DNA of 64,000 bases, from contig NZ_FNCF01000005.1 in NCBI RefSeq assembly GCF_900100695.1, positions 62,001 through 126,000 on the forward strand. The letters are read 5' to 3'. A program made the translations under genes and the position numbers. The notes under the pieces were generated by a model. The model did not search any database. It was not told the origin of the DNA and was given only the letters and a program-made list of their open reading frames with translations. The stretch is from Klenkia brasiliensis (GTDB lineage Bacteria; Actinomycetota; Actinomycetes; Mycobacteriales; Geodermatophilaceae). Positions within the stretch are counted from its first letter, which is position 1. Each line of letters opens with the position of its first letter. Below, piece by piece: positions 52,893-62,146 of the stretch.

Positions 52893-53441
52893 GTGGGAGG
52901 CGACCCGGACGCAGCGAAGCTGGTGGGCCTGCTGGCCGACCCCGACCGGCTGGCCGTGGTCGCGGCCCTCGCGCTGGGGGCGACCGACATCGCCGGGGTG
53001 GCCGGGGCGACCGGCCTGTCGCAGACCGAGGTGGCCCTGGCCGCCCGCCGGCTGGGCCGGGGCGGGCTGGTCCGCAGGGACGGCGCCTCGCTGGCGCTGC
53101 GCGCCGAGCTGTTCGCCGCCGCGGCCCGCACGGCGGGGGAGCACCGGCCGCCCCCGGAGCCGCTCTCGCCCGACCCGGCCGCCGACGCCGTGCTGCAGGC
53201 CTTCGTCGCCGACGGGCGGTTGACCTCGATCCCGGCGCACCGGGGCAAGCGGCTGGTGGTGCTGGACCACCTGGTGCGGGTCTTCGAGCCCGGCGTGCGC
53301 TACCCCGAGCGCGAGGTGAACGCGCTGCTGGCGGTCTGGCACCCCGACACCGCGGCGCTGCGGCGCTACCTGGTCGACGAGGGGCTGCTGACCCGGTCCG
53401 ACGGGGTGTACTGGCGCAGCGGCGGCACCGTCGAGGTCTGA
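52893..53441 (+). CDS. DUF2087 protein with N-terminal winged helix
   Basis: 182 residues. The first 70 residues read as an ArsR-like helix-turn-helix (ADPDRLAVVAALALG, then GLSQTEVALAARRLG). The C-terminal DUF2087 module has RLTSIPAHRGKRLVVLDHL and VNALLAVWHPDTAALRRYL. DUF2087 proteins are usually treated as small transcriptional regulators; no target is known. The 3' end overlaps the GGDEF/EAL gene on the other strand by 76 bases. Confidence 0.85.
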   Translation: MGGDPDAAKLVGLLADPDRLAVVAALALGATDIAGVAGATGLSQTEVALAARRLGRGGLVRRDGASLALRAELFAAAARTAGEHRPPPEPLSPDPAADAVLQAFVADGRLTSIPAHRGKRLVVLDHLVRVFEPGVRYPEREVNALLAVWHPDTAALRRYLVDEGLLTRSDGVYWRSGGTVEV

Positions 53442-55216
53442 CCGGCGCCCCCCAGCAGCGCCGCCAGCCCGGCGACGGGCGAGGGCCGGTGCAGCAGGAA
53501 CCCCTGGGCCAGCGAGCAGCCCAGCCCGCGCAGCAGCTCGGCCTGCTCGGCGGTCTCGACGCCCTCGGCGATGACCAGCAGGTCCAGGCCCTCGGCCAGC
53601 GCCACGACGCTGCGCACGAGCCGGGCCCGCCGGGTCGAGGTGGTCACCGTGGCGGTGAAGGTGTGGTCCAGCTTCAGGTAGTCCGCCGGCAGCGTGTCCA
53701 GGCGGGCCAGCGAGGAGTAGCCGGTGCCGAAGTCGTCGATGGCGACCTGCACGCCCAGCTGCCGCAGCGCGCGCAGCGCGGCCACCGCGACCGGCGAGTC
53801 GGCCTCCACCAGGCTCTCGGTGACCTCCAGGACGGTGGCCGCGGCCGGCCAGCCGGTGCCGGCCAGGATCCCGGCGACCACGGCCGGGAAGGCCGGGTCG
53901 CAGAACTGCTGGCCCGAGACGTTGACGGTGAGCAGCAGCTGCCGTCCGGTCGCGGCCCGCAGCGCGGCCATCTCGGCGCAGGCCTGCCGCAGCACCACCT
54001 CGCCGAGCGCGCCGACCAGGCCGTGCTGCTCGGCCAGGGGGATGAACCGGGCGGGGCTGACCGACCCGAGCACGGGGTGCTCCCACCGGGCCAGGCACTC
54101 GGCGCCGACCACCGACCCGTCGGTCAGCGAGACCACCGCCTGGTAGTGCACGGTCAGGCCGACCCGGGCGGTCCGGCCGGTGGCCAGGGCGGTGCGCAGC
54201 TCGGGGAGCAGCGGGTCGGGCTGGGCGTCGTCGAGGACCGTGCGCCGCGGGGTGGCCGACCGGGCCCGGGCGAGCGCGGCGTCGGCGCGGCGGAGCAGCC
54301 CGGCGGCGGTCTCGCCCTCGTGCAGCACGGCGACGCCCGCGGCGGTGGTCACCCGCGGCAGCGCCGCCCGCAGCTGCTCGACCACGGCGAGCGCGACCGG
54401 CCCGTCGTGGCGGGGCAGCAGCACGGCGAACTCGGCGCCGTCGCGGCGGGCCAGCAGCGCTCCCGGGGGCAGCTGCGCCGACCACCGGCGGGCCACCGTG
54501 CGCAGCAGGTCCGCCGCGGCGTCGTCCCCGGCCTCCTGCTGCACGTCGTCGAAGCCGTCGAGCTCGACCAGCACCGCAGCCAGCGGGGCCCCGGTCCGGC
54601 CGGCGACGACCAGCGCCTGGTCCAGGCCCTCGTCCAGCCCTCGGCGGTTGGCCAGCCCGGTCAGCTGGTCCACCCCGGCGCTGGAGGCCCGGTCGACGAG
54701 CACGCCGACCACCGCGGCGATGCTGACGCAGACCAGCGCCAGGATCACCGACGAGGCCACCGGCAGCTCCGAGCGGTGCGCGAGGGCGACGGTGCCGCCG
54801 GCGATGGCCAGCCCGAGGTGGGCCAGCGCGGCGGGCCAGGCGAAGTAGAAGAAGGCGTCCAGGGCCACGAACACCATGACCCCGGCGGCAGCCGTCGCGC
54901 TCGACGGGCCCGGGGCCAGCAGGGCGGCCAGGGTGATCAGCGCGGTGCCGGCGCCCACCAGCAGGTGGTAGGCCGCCCGCGGCAGCCGGCGTCCCCAGCG
55001 CAGCACGGCCGCGCCGGTGACCAGCGCGACGGCCCCGACGACCAGCAGCCCCACCGGGCCGGCGGGGTCGGGGTGGCGGCCCGGCAGCCACGGCCGCAGC
55101 GCGTCCAGCCCGGCGACGCCCACCGCCGTCCCGCCGGTGAGGTAGAGGAAACCGGTCACCGCCGCCATCACGCGCGGGGTCGCCACCGCGGGCGCCCGGA
55201 ACCGGTTCTGCTGCAC
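53366..55216 (-). CDS. Membrane GGDEF/EAL protein, likely c-di-GMP phosphodiesterase
   Basis: 616 residues, GTG start without a clear ribosome site. About six membrane helices fill residues 10-170, then a GGDEF domain and an EAL domain. The GGDEF site reads RRDGAEF, so cyclase activity is doubtful. The EAL domain looks active: ECLARW (EAL variant), NVSGQQF, EVTES, DDFGTGYSSL, YLKLD, AEGVET and AQGF keep the metal and catalytic residues. It should hydrolyse c-di-GMP. The last 25 residues are antisense to the DUF2087 gene. Confidence 0.88.
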   Translation of the reverse strand: MQQNRFRAPAVATPRVMAAVTGFLYLTGGTAVGVAGLDALRPWLPGRHPDPAGPVGLLVVGAVALVTGAAVLRWGRRLPRAAYHLLVGAGTALITLAALLAPGPSSATAAAGVMVFVALDAFFYFAWPAALAHLGLAIAGGTVALAHRSELPVASSVILALVCVSIAAVVGVLVDRASSAGVDQLTGLANRRGLDEGLDQALVVAGRTGAPLAAVLVELDGFDDVQQEAGDDAAADLLRTVARRWSAQLPPGALLARRDGAEFAVLLPRHDGPVALAVVEQLRAALPRVTTAAGVAVLHEGETAAGLLRRADAALARARSATPRRTVLDDAQPDPLLPELRTALATGRTARVGLTVHYQAVVSLTDGSVVGAECLARWEHPVLGSVSPARFIPLAEQHGLVGALGEVVLRQACAEMAALRAATGRQLLLTVNVSGQQFCDPAFPAVVAGILAGTGWPAAATVLEVTESLVEADSPVAVAALRALRQLGVQVAIDDFGTGYSSLARLDTLPADYLKLDHTFTATVTTSTRRARLVRSVVALAEGLDLLVIAEGVETAEQAELLRGLGCSLAQGFLLHRPSPVAGLAALLGGAGQTSTVPPLRQYTPSDRVSSPSSTR

Positions 55217-55282
55217 GGGACCGACATCGACCGGAACGAATCCGTCCTGAAGTCGGCGGGCCGGGCTCCCCCCTGCGGGGGA

Positions 55283-56287
55283 TCAGCCGGCGGTGACCGC
55301 GGCGACCAGCCGGCGGAAGGAGGCCAGCCGGGCCGCCCGCGCCGGTGGGCCCTCCTCGGCCCACGCGTCCAGCGCGCAGTCCGGGTCGCCGTCGGTGTGC
55401 GCGCAGCCGGGCGGGCAGGCCCGTGCCACCTCCGCGAGGTCGTCGAAGGCGGCCAGCACGTCGGCGGGGTCGGTGTCGGCCAGCCCGAAGCTGCGGATGC
55501 CGGGGGTGTCGATGACCATGCCGCCGCCGGGCAGGTCCAGCAGCACCGCCGAGGACGACGTGTGCCGGCCCTTGCCCACCTTGCTGACCCCGCCGGTGGC
55601 CCGCGCCGCGTCGGGCACCAGCCGGTTCACCAGCGTGGACTTGCCCACCCCGGACTGCCCGACCAGCACCGAGACCCGGTCGGCCAGCCGCGGCGCCAGC
55701 TCGTCGAGGTCGGTCTCCCGGCTGACCGCGATCGCCTCGACCTCCAGCCCGGCGTAGCGGGCCAGCAGGTCGTCGGGGCTGCCCAGGTCGGCCTTGGTCA
55801 GGCACAGCAGGGGGGTCAGCCCACCGGAGAAGGCGGCCACCAGGCAGCGGTCCAGGAACCCGGTGTGCGGCGGCGGGTCGGTGACCGCGGTGACCACCAC
55901 CAGCTGCTCGGCGTTGGCCACCACCACCCGCTCGGTCGGGTCGGTGTCGTCGGCGGTGCGCCGCAGGATCGTGGTGCGCGGCTCGATGACCACGATCCGG
56001 GCCAGGGTGTCCACCCGGCCGCTGGTGTCGCCCACGAGCCGCACCCGGTCGCCGGTGACCACGCCGTGCTTGCCCAGCTCCCGCGCGCGCATCGCGGTGA
56101 CCTCGACGGGCCCGCCGTCGCCGTCCACCCGGACGGTCATCCGGCCGCGGTCGACACCGACCACCAGCCCGGGGACGGCGTCGTCGTGGCTGGGCCGGGT
56201 GCGGGTGCGGGGGCGCGACCCGCGCCGGCCGGGGCGGACCCGGACGTCGTCCTCGTCGGAGCGGCCGTCGAACTTCCTGCCCGCCAT
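55283..56287 (-). CDS. rsgA: Ribosome small-subunit-dependent GTPase RsgA
   Basis: 334 residues. An OB-fold (about 40-110) precedes a circularly permuted GTPase: TKAD (G4) comes before GQSGVGKST (G1) and DTPG (G3). A C-terminal zinc knuckle is formed by CPPGCAHTDGDPDC. RsgA checks late 30S subunit assembly. The basic N-terminal extension (RPGRRGSRPRTRTRP) may bind rRNA. It follows aroA by 13 bases and is likely co-transcribed with it. Confidence 0.94.
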   Translation of the reverse strand: MAGRKFDGRSDEDDVRVRPGRRGSRPRTRTRPSHDDAVPGLVVGVDRGRMTVRVDGDGGPVEVTAMRARELGKHGVVTGDRVRLVGDTSGRVDTLARIVVIEPRTTILRRTADDTDPTERVVVANAEQLVVVTAVTDPPPHTGFLDRCLVAAFSGGLTPLLCLTKADLGSPDDLLARYAGLEVEAIAVSRETDLDELAPRLADRVSVLVGQSGVGKSTLVNRLVPDAARATGGVSKVGKGRHTSSSAVLLDLPGGGMVIDTPGIRSFGLADTDPADVLAAFDDLAEVARACPPGCAHTDGDPDCALDAWAEEGPPARAARLASFRRLVAAVTAG

Positions 56288-56300
56288 CAGGCCGCCCCCC

Positions 56301-57578
56301 TCAGTTGACCGCTCCTGCGTGCTCGCCGAGCAGGCCGGCCCACCGGTCGAGGAAGTCCGGGAGGGTCTTGGCCACGGTGCCCGGGTCGCGCACGACGACC
56401 CCGGGGACGGCGAGGCCGAGGACCGCGGCGGCCATGACCATGCGGTGGTCGGCGTAGGAGTCGACCTCGGCGGCCCGGCGCGGGCCGGGGGTGATGGCCA
56501 ACCCGTCGGGGAGCTGGGTGACCTGCGCGCCCACCGCGGTGAGCACCTCGTCGAGGGCCTGCAGCCGGTCGGTCTCGTGGCCCCGCAGGTGGGCGATGCC
56601 GGTCAGCCGGGAGGGGCCGTCGGCCAGCGCGCACAGCGCCGCGAGCACCGGGGTCAGCTCGCCGACCTCGGACAGGTCGGCCACCAGCGGGGCGATCGTC
56701 GTCCCGCCGGTGACCTGCAGCCCGTCGGCGGTGCGCTCGACCGATGCGCCCATGACCGGCAGCAGCTGCTCGAGCTGGGCGCCGGGCTGGGTGGTGCGGT
56801 GCGGCCAGTCGCGGACGGTGACCCGGCCGCCGGTGACCAGCGCGGCGGCCAGGAACGGGGCGGCGTTGGACAGGTCGGGCTCGACGACCCGGTCGACCGC
56901 GGCCACCGGGCCCGGGGCGACCCGCCAGCCCGCGCCGGTGCGCTCGACCGCGACGCCGTGCTCGGCCAGGGTCTCCACCGTCATCTGCACGTGCGGCATC
57001 GAGGGCACCCCGCCGGCCAGCCGCAGGTCCAGGCCGTCGGTGAACCGGGCAGCGGCCAGCAGCAGCCCGCTGACCACCTGGCTGGACTCGCTGGCGTCCA
57101 CGGTGACGGTGCCCCCGCGCACCGCGCCGGTGCCGTGCACGGTGAACGGTGCCCGGCCGCGGCCGTCGTCGGAGACCTGCACCCCGCAGCCGCGCAGCCC
57201 GTCCAGCAGCCCGGCGTTGGGGCGCTCGCGCAGGCGGGGGTCGCCGTCCAGGGTCACCGGGCCGTCGGCGAGGGCGGCCACCGGCGGCAGGAAGCGGAGC
57301 ACGGTGCCGGCCAGGCCCGCGTCGACCGTGGCCGGTCCGCGCAGCGGGCCGGGGGTGACCAGCCAGTCGTCCCCGTCGACCTCGACGCCGACGCCGAGGG
57401 CCCGCAGGCCGGCGGCCATCAGGTCGGTGTCGCGCGCCCGCAGCGGGCGCACCAGCCGGGACGGGCCGTCGGACAGCGCGGCCAGCACCAGGGCGCGCGC
57501 GGTGATCGACTTGGACCCGGGCAGGGCCACGACGGCGTCGACCGGACCGGGCGCGGACGGCGTCGACCAGCTCTTCAT
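56301..57578 (-). CDS. aroA: 3-phosphoshikimate 1-carboxyvinyltransferase (EPSP synthase)
   Basis: 425 residues. The start at 57578 (MKSWSTPSAPG) matches the MKTWPAP-type start of mycobacterial AroA; an ATG nine bases upstream is possible. PGSKSITARAL is the N-terminal substrate loop (the usual Asn of SxTNRA is Ala here), and SYADHRMVMAAAVLG and the closing PGTVAKTLPDF are conserved. It joins shikimate-3-phosphate and phosphoenolpyruvate in aromatic amino acid synthesis. The aroA-rsgA pairing is conserved in actinobacteria. Confidence 0.94.
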   Translation of the reverse strand: MKSWSTPSAPGPVDAVVALPGSKSITARALVLAALSDGPSRLVRPLRARDTDLMAAGLRALGVGVEVDGDDWLVTPGPLRGPATVDAGLAGTVLRFLPPVAALADGPVTLDGDPRLRERPNAGLLDGLRGCGVQVSDDGRGRAPFTVHGTGAVRGGTVTVDASESSQVVSGLLLAAARFTDGLDLRLAGGVPSMPHVQMTVETLAEHGVAVERTGAGWRVAPGPVAAVDRVVEPDLSNAAPFLAAALVTGGRVTVRDWPHRTTQPGAQLEQLLPVMGASVERTADGLQVTGGTTIAPLVADLSEVGELTPVLAALCALADGPSRLTGIAHLRGHETDRLQALDEVLTAVGAQVTQLPDGLAITPGPRRAAEVDSYADHRMVMAAAVLGLAVPGVVVRDPGTVAKTLPDFLDRWAGLLGEHAGAVN

Positions 57579-57626
57579 GCCGCCCATCCTGCCCGGTCGA
57601 CGCCCGCGCCCCTCACCGCCGGCCGG

Positions 57627-59051
57627 TCACCGGCTCGCGGGCAGGGTGCGCACCAGGCGCCGGTTGGCGAACTCGAACATGCCCAGCTCGGACAGCTCGC
57701 GGCCGTACCCGGAGCGCTTGACCCCGCCGAAGGGCAGCTCGGCCGATGACCCGGAGGGCTGGTTGATCCAGACCATGCCCGACTCCAGCCGGTCGGCGAC
57801 CGCGCGGGCCCGCTCGACGTCCCCGGAGTAGACGACCGCGGACAGCCCGTAGGCGCTGTCGTTGGCCAGCGCGACGGCCTCGTCCTCGGTGTCGACCTTG
57901 TGCAGCACCGCGGCCGGGCCGAAGAGCTCCTCGGAGAAGGCCCGCATGCCGGGGGTGACGTCGGTGAGCAGGGTGGCGTCGACGAAGGCCCCGGGCCGGT
58001 CGGGCCGCCCGCCGCCGGCGAGCACGGTGGCGCCCTTCTCGACGGCGTCGGTGATCTGGGCGTGCAGGTCGGCGGCGGCCTTCTCGGTGGACAGCGGGCC
58101 CAGCGTCGTCGACGGGTCGGCCGGGTCGCCGGGGGTGAAGCCGCCGAAGGCCTGCTGCAGGCCGGCGACGAACTCGTCCCAGACGTCGGCCAGCACGATG
58201 ATCCGCTTGGCCGCGATGCAGGCCTGGCCGGTGTTGGCCATCCGGCCCATGGTGGCCGCCTTGACCGTGCGGGCCAGGTCGGGGGTGTCCAGCACGACGA
58301 AGGGGTCGCTGCCGCCGAGCTCCAGCACCGACTTCTTCAGGTGCTTGCCGGCCAGCGCGGCGACCGAGGAGCCGGCGCGCTCGCTGCCGGTGAGCGTGAC
58401 GCCCTGCACCGCGGGGTGCGCGATGACCCGCTCGGTGTCGGAGATCCGGAGGAAGACGTTGGTGTAGACGCCCTCGGGGGCGCCCGCGTCGCGGAAGAGC
58501 TCCTCGAGAGCCAGCGCGCACTGCGGCACGTTCTCGGCGTGCTTGAGCACGATGGTGTTGCCCAGGGTCAGGTTCGGGCCGGCGATCCGGACCACCTGGT
58601 AGAGCGGGTAGTTCCACGGCTCGACGGCGAAGAGCACGCCGGTGGGCTCGTTGACCACGACGGCCTCGCCCTTCATCACCTCGATGGTGCGCGGGGCGAG
58701 GAACTGCTCGGCCTTGTCGGCGTAGTACCGCAGGATGCTGGCGGCCAGCGCGACCTCGCCGGCGGCCTCCTGGATCCGCTTGCCCATCTCCTTCGTGATC
58801 AGCGCGGCCAGGGCGTCGCTGCGCTCGGTCATCAGGTCCGCGGCCCGGCCGACGACGGCGGCCCGCTCGGCCACGGTGCGCCGCCGCCAGTCCAGGAACG
58901 CGGTGTGCGCCCGGTCGACCACCGCGGTCACCTGGTCCCCGGGCAGCGCCTCGAACTCCCGCTCGGTCTCCCCGGTGAAGGGGTTGACCGTGGCGTAGGG
59001 ACGGTCGGCGGTGCCGCTGTCGGTCTTCGGGTGGTCCTGCGTGCTCGTCAC
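57627..59051 (-). CDS. gabD: NAD(P)-dependent succinate-semialdehyde dehydrogenase
   Basis: 474 residues, GTG with GGAGAGG upstream. Aldehyde dehydrogenase fold: [12 protein letters not shown], the catalytic Glu in LELGGSDP and the catalytic Cys in [11 protein letters not shown]. The C-terminal [19 protein letters not shown] is typical of the GabD1/SSADH group, which often has an NADP preference. It feeds succinate semialdehyde into the citric acid cycle; other aldehydes are possible. It ends 48 bases before aroA on the same strand. Confidence 0.88.
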   Translation of the reverse strand: MTSTQDHPKTDSGTADRPYATVNPFTGETEREFEALPGDQVTAVVDRAHTAFLDWRRRTVAERAAVVGRAADLMTERSDALAALITKEMGKRIQEAAGEVALAASILRYYADKAEQFLAPRTIEVMKGEAVVVNEPTGVLFAVEPWNYPLYQVVRIAGPNLTLGNTIVLKHAENVPQCALALEELFRDAGAPEGVYTNVFLRISDTERVIAHPAVQGVTLTGSERAGSSVAALAGKHLKKSVLELGGSDPFVVLDTPDLARTVKAATMGRMANTGQACIAAKRIIVLADVWDEFVAGLQQAFGGFTPGDPADPSTTLGPLSTEKAAADLHAQITDAVEKGATVLAGGGRPDRPGAFVDATLLTDVTPGMRAFSEELFGPAAVLHKVDTEDEAVALANDSAYGLSAVVYSGDVERARAVADRLESGMVWINQPSGSSAELPFGGVKRSGYGRELSELGMFEFANRRLVRTLPASR

Positions 59052-59137
59052 GTCGTCGTGCCTCTCCGGTCGCTCGTGCGGTCGGGCCCCTGCCTACCCG
59101 ACGCCTCCGACGGCACACCGCTGTCCTACCCCGCACC

Positions 59138-59143
59138 TAGAGT
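59138..59143 (+). promoter_or_regulatory. -10 candidate for the SRAP gene
   Basis: TAGAGT lies 40 bases before the ATG, leaving room for a short leader with the GAGCGAGGA ribosome site. No convincing -35 or LexA box is visible. Confidence 0.4.
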
Positions 59144-59183
59144 CGTGGCCCAGACGGGACCGGACGACGGGAGCGAGGACGCG

Positions 59184-59930
59184 ATGTGCGGGCGCTATGC
59201 ATCCAGCCGCCGGCCGGAGGACCTGGCGGCGGACTTCGAGGCCGTCCCGGTACCGGGACAGCCGCCGCTGGGCGCCGACTGGAACGTGGCACCGACCAAG
59301 GACGTCTACGTGGTCCGGCAGGCCCGGGAGCGCGACGCCGAGGGGGCCCCGACCGGCGCCTCCCACCGCGAGCTCCGGGTGGTCCGCTGGGGCCTGGTGC
59401 CCTCCTGGGCCAAGGACGTGTCGGTCGGCAACCGCATGCTCAACGCCCGCGTCGAGTCGCTGACCAGCAAGCCGGCGTTCAGCAAGGCCGCCCGCGCCCG
59501 CCGCTGCCTGGTGCCCGCCGACGGCTGGTACGAGTGGTCCCCGCGCGAGCACGCGCCGGGCAAGCAGCCCTGGTACATCACGCCCCAGGACGGCGGGGGG
59601 CTCGCCTTCGCCGGCCTCTGGGAGGTCTGGGGGCGCGGGGAGGACCGGCTCTACTCCTGCACCGTGGTGACCGCCCCGGCGGTGGGCGCGCTGGCGACCA
59701 TCCACGACCGGATGCCGCTGGTCCTGCCGCGCGAGCGCTGGGCCGACTGGCTCGACCTGGGCCGCGACGACGTCGAGGCCCTCGCCGCGCCCACCCCGCC
59801 CGAGGTGGTGGAGCAGCTGGAGATCCGCCCGGTCGGGCCCGCGGTGGGCAACGTCGCGCACGGCGGCGAGCAGCTCACCGCCCGCGTCGACCCGGTCTCC
59901 CCGCCGGCCGACCAGCCCGCGCTGTTCTGA
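59184..59930 (+). CDS. SOS response-associated peptidase (SRAP/HMCES/YedK family)
   Basis: 248 residues from ATG 59184, preceded by GAGCGAGGA. After removal of Met1, Cys2 (MCGRY) is the residue that forms a covalent link to abasic DNA. WNVAPTK, WGLVPSWA, NARVES, CLVPADGWYEW and the late HDRMPLVL are all family signatures. The protein protects abasic sites in single-stranded DNA. The same gene (Rv3226c) lies near aroA in M. tuberculosis. Confidence 0.93.
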   Translation: MCGRYASSRRPEDLAADFEAVPVPGQPPLGADWNVAPTKDVYVVRQARERDAEGAPTGASHRELRVVRWGLVPSWAKDVSVGNRMLNARVESLTSKPAFSKAARARRCLVPADGWYEWSPREHAPGKQPWYITPQDGGGLAFAGLWEVWGRGEDRLYSCTVVTAPAVGALATIHDRMPLVLPRERWADWLDLGRDDVEALAAPTPPEVVEQLEIRPVGPAVGNVAHGGEQLTARVDPVSPPADQPALF

Positions 59931-59931
59931 G

Positions 59932-61461
59932 GTGGCCGCACCCGAGACCGTCCCCGGGGCCGACCCCGTGCAGCCGGGGTCCCGCGCGCTGCCCGGCTGG
60001 GTCGCCGCCGTGGTCACCTTCCTGTCGTCGGGGGCCGTGCTGGTGCTCGAGATCGCCGGGCTGCGGCTGATCGCCCCCTACGTCGGCATCACCCTGCAGA
60101 CCAACACCGCGGTCATCGGGTTCGCCCTGGCCGCCATCGCGATCGGCGCCTGGGCCGGGGGAGCGGTCGCCGACCGCCGCGACCCGCGCGGGCTGCTGGC
60201 CCCCCTGCTCGTCGGCGGCGGGGCGCTGCTGGTCGCCGTGGTGCCGGTCGTCCGGTTCGCCGGGGCAGCGCTGACCGGGGCCGACGCCGGCAGCGTGCTG
60301 CTGCTGGCCGCCGTCGCGGTCGTCGTGCCCGCCGCCCTGCTGTCGGCGGTCCCGCCGATGGTGGTCGCGCTGCAGCTGGGCAGCCTGCGCGAGACGGGGT
60401 CGGTGGTCGGCAAGCTGTCGGGCATCGGCACCCTCGGCGGCATCGCCGCCACGTTCGGCACCGGGTTCGTGCTGGTGGCGCTGCTGCCCACCAGCACCAT
60501 CCTGGTCGGCACCGGGCTGGTCGTGGTCGCCTGCGGGGTCGGCCTGTGGCTGCTGCTGCGCCGCACCGTCGGTGCCCGGCTCCCCGGCGCACTGCTGGTC
60601 GCCGCCCTGGCCGGTACCGGCCTGGCGGTGGTCGCGCCCGACCCGTGCGAGGTCGAGACCACCTACCACTGCGCCCGGGTGGTGGCCGACCCCGACCGGC
60701 CCGGCGGGCGCACGCTGGTGCTGGACACGCTGCGGCACTCCTACGTCGACCTCGACGACCCGACGTACCTGGAGTTCGCCTACGTGCAGGCCGTCGCGTC
60801 GGTCAGCGACGTCTCCGCGCCCGCCGGTGAGCCGGTGTCGGCGCTGCACGTCGGCGGTGGCGGGCTCACCGTGCCCCGCTACCTGGCCGCGGTCCGGCCG
60901 GGCAGCACCAGCCGGGTGCTGGAGGTCGACGCCGGCGTGCTGGCCCTCGACCGCGCCGAGCTCGGCCTCCGGACCGGCCCGCAGCTGCAGGTCGACGTCG
61001 GCGACGCCCGGACCGGGCTGGCCGAGGAGCCCGGCGGCACCCGGGACCTGGTGGTCGGCGACGCCTTCGGCGGGCTGGCCGTGCCCTGGCAGCTGACCAC
61101 CACCGAGGCGCTGGGGCTCGTCGACCGGGCGCTGACCGACGACGGCGTCTACGCGGTCAACCTCATCGACCACGGCCCGCTGTCGTTCCTGCGCGCGGAG
61201 CTGGCCACCATGCGCGCGGTCTTCCCGCACGTCGCGCTGCTCGCCCGCGCCCCCGTCGTCGCCGGCGAGGACGGCGGCAACGTGGTCGCCGTGGCCTCGC
61301 GCCGGCCGCTGGACACCGGCGCGCTGGCCACCGCGCTGGCCGGCCGCGGGCTGGCCTGGCAGGTGGTGACCGGCGACGAGCTGACCGCCTTCGTCGGCGA
61401 CGCACCCGTGCTCACCGACGACCTCGCGCCGGTCGACCAGCTGCTCACGCCCTACGGCTGA
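59932..61461 (+). CDS. Fused membrane/spermidine synthase-like protein
   Basis: 509 residues, GTG one base after the previous stop. The N-terminal 235 residues form about seven membrane helices ([19 protein letters not shown] is typical). The C-terminal part is a spermidine-synthase-like Rossmann fold: [26 protein letters not shown] and [17 protein letters not shown]. This combination is widespread in actinobacteria. Polyamine synthesis has not been shown for such fusions and the aminopropyl site is not fully kept, so the real substrate is open. Confidence 0.85.
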   Translation: MAAPETVPGADPVQPGSRALPGWVAAVVTFLSSGAVLVLEIAGLRLIAPYVGITLQTNTAVIGFALAAIAIGAWAGGAVADRRDPRGLLAPLLVGGGALLVAVVPVVRFAGAALTGADAGSVLLLAAVAVVVPAALLSAVPPMVVALQLGSLRETGSVVGKLSGIGTLGGIAATFGTGFVLVALLPTSTILVGTGLVVVACGVGLWLLLRRTVGARLPGALLVAALAGTGLAVVAPDPCEVETTYHCARVVADPDRPGGRTLVLDTLRHSYVDLDDPTYLEFAYVQAVASVSDVSAPAGEPVSALHVGGGGLTVPRYLAAVRPGSTSRVLEVDAGVLALDRAELGLRTGPQLQVDVGDARTGLAEEPGGTRDLVVGDAFGGLAVPWQLTTTEALGLVDRALTDDGVYAVNLIDHGPLSFLRAELATMRAVFPHVALLARAPVVAGEDGGNVVAVASRRPLDTGALATALAGRGLAWQVVTGDELTAFVGDAPVLTDDLAPVDQLLTPYG

Positions 61462-61465
61462 GCGG

Positions 61466-61942
61466 TCACCGCCCGATCGGCGCGGTGCGGGCCCGGGTCA
61501 GCGCCACCAGGTCACCCGGGGCCAGCTCCAGCTGCAGGCCCCGGCGGCCGCCGCTGACGCACACGGTCGCCAGCGCGAGCGCGGAGTCGTCCACGACCGT
61601 GGGCAGCGCCCTCCGCTGGCCCAGCGGGCTGATCCCGCCGCGCACGTAGCCGCTGCTGCGCTCGGCGTCGGCCGGGTCGGCCATCGCCGCCTTCCGGCCC
61701 CCGACGGCGGCGGCCAGGGCCTTGAGGTCCAGCTGCCCGGACACCGGCACGACGGCCACCACCAGGGCGCCGTCCACCCGGGCCACCAGCGTCTTGAACA
61801 CCGTCGCCGGGTCCTGGCCGAGCGCCGCCACCGCGGCCTCGCCGTAGCCCACGCCGTCCTCGTGGTCGTCGGCGTCGTAGCTGCGCAGCTCGAACCGGAC
61901 ACCTGCCCGCTCCAGCACCCGCACCGCGGGGGTCGCCGCCAT
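61466..61942 (-). CDS. ybaK: Cys-tRNA(Pro)/Cys-tRNA(Cys) deacylase YbaK/EbsC
   Basis: 158 residues. The YbaK fold is shown by [20 protein letters not shown] with the conserved Lys, [19 protein letters not shown], and the [12 protein letters not shown] loop that shapes the thiol-binding pocket. It clears misacylated Cys-tRNA(Pro) in trans. The ATG follows a TAGGCT element at seven bases, so it is probably leaderless, and it diverges from sigR. Confidence 0.93.
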   Translation of the reverse strand: MAATPAVRVLERAGVRFELRSYDADDHEDGVGYGEAAVAALGQDPATVFKTLVARVDGALVVAVVPVSGQLDLKALAAAVGGRKAAMADPADAERSSGYVRGGISPLGQRRALPTVVDDSALALATVCVSGGRRGLQLELAPGDLVALTRARTAPIGR

Positions 61943-61949
61943 GTGCCCG

Positions 61950-61955
61950 AGCCTA
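61950..61955 (-). promoter_or_regulatory. -10 element of ybaK, leaderless
   Basis: Minus-strand TAGGCT (61955 to 61950) ends seven bases from the ATG at 61942. No -35 is evident. Confidence 0.5.
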
Positions 61956-62093
61956 GGGGGAACAACGCGGGCGGCCGCGGCGCTGCAGGGACCGTGACCA
62001 GTGCAGCCGTCCCGACCCGGGCCCGCCCGCGCGCCTGCGCGGCCGTGCCCCTGGCGACCCGTCGTCCGCCCGGCCGCGCCACGACGGCGCGAC

Positions 62094-62099
62094 TAGCAT
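62094..62099 (+). promoter_or_regulatory. -10 element for a longer sigR product
   Basis: TAGCAT ends eight bases before GTG 62108, which is in frame with the main sigR start at 62147. A transcript from here could be leaderless and make an N-terminally extended protein. Confidence 0.5.
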
Positions 62100-62146
62100 C
62101 GAGCGACGTGGTGTCCCGTCTGCGGTCGCCGCAGAGAGGACGGTCG

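Noticed and set aside
53489-56308. Plus-strand frame of about 940 codons opposite the GGDEF/EAL and rsgA genes
   Set aside because: Shadow frame without domains or start signals; the minus strand carries clear catalytic motifs.
61943-62146. SigR-type promoter (GGAAT-N18-GTT) upstream of sigR
   Set aside because: GGGAAC at 61958-61963 is suggestive, but no GTT occurs at the right distance.
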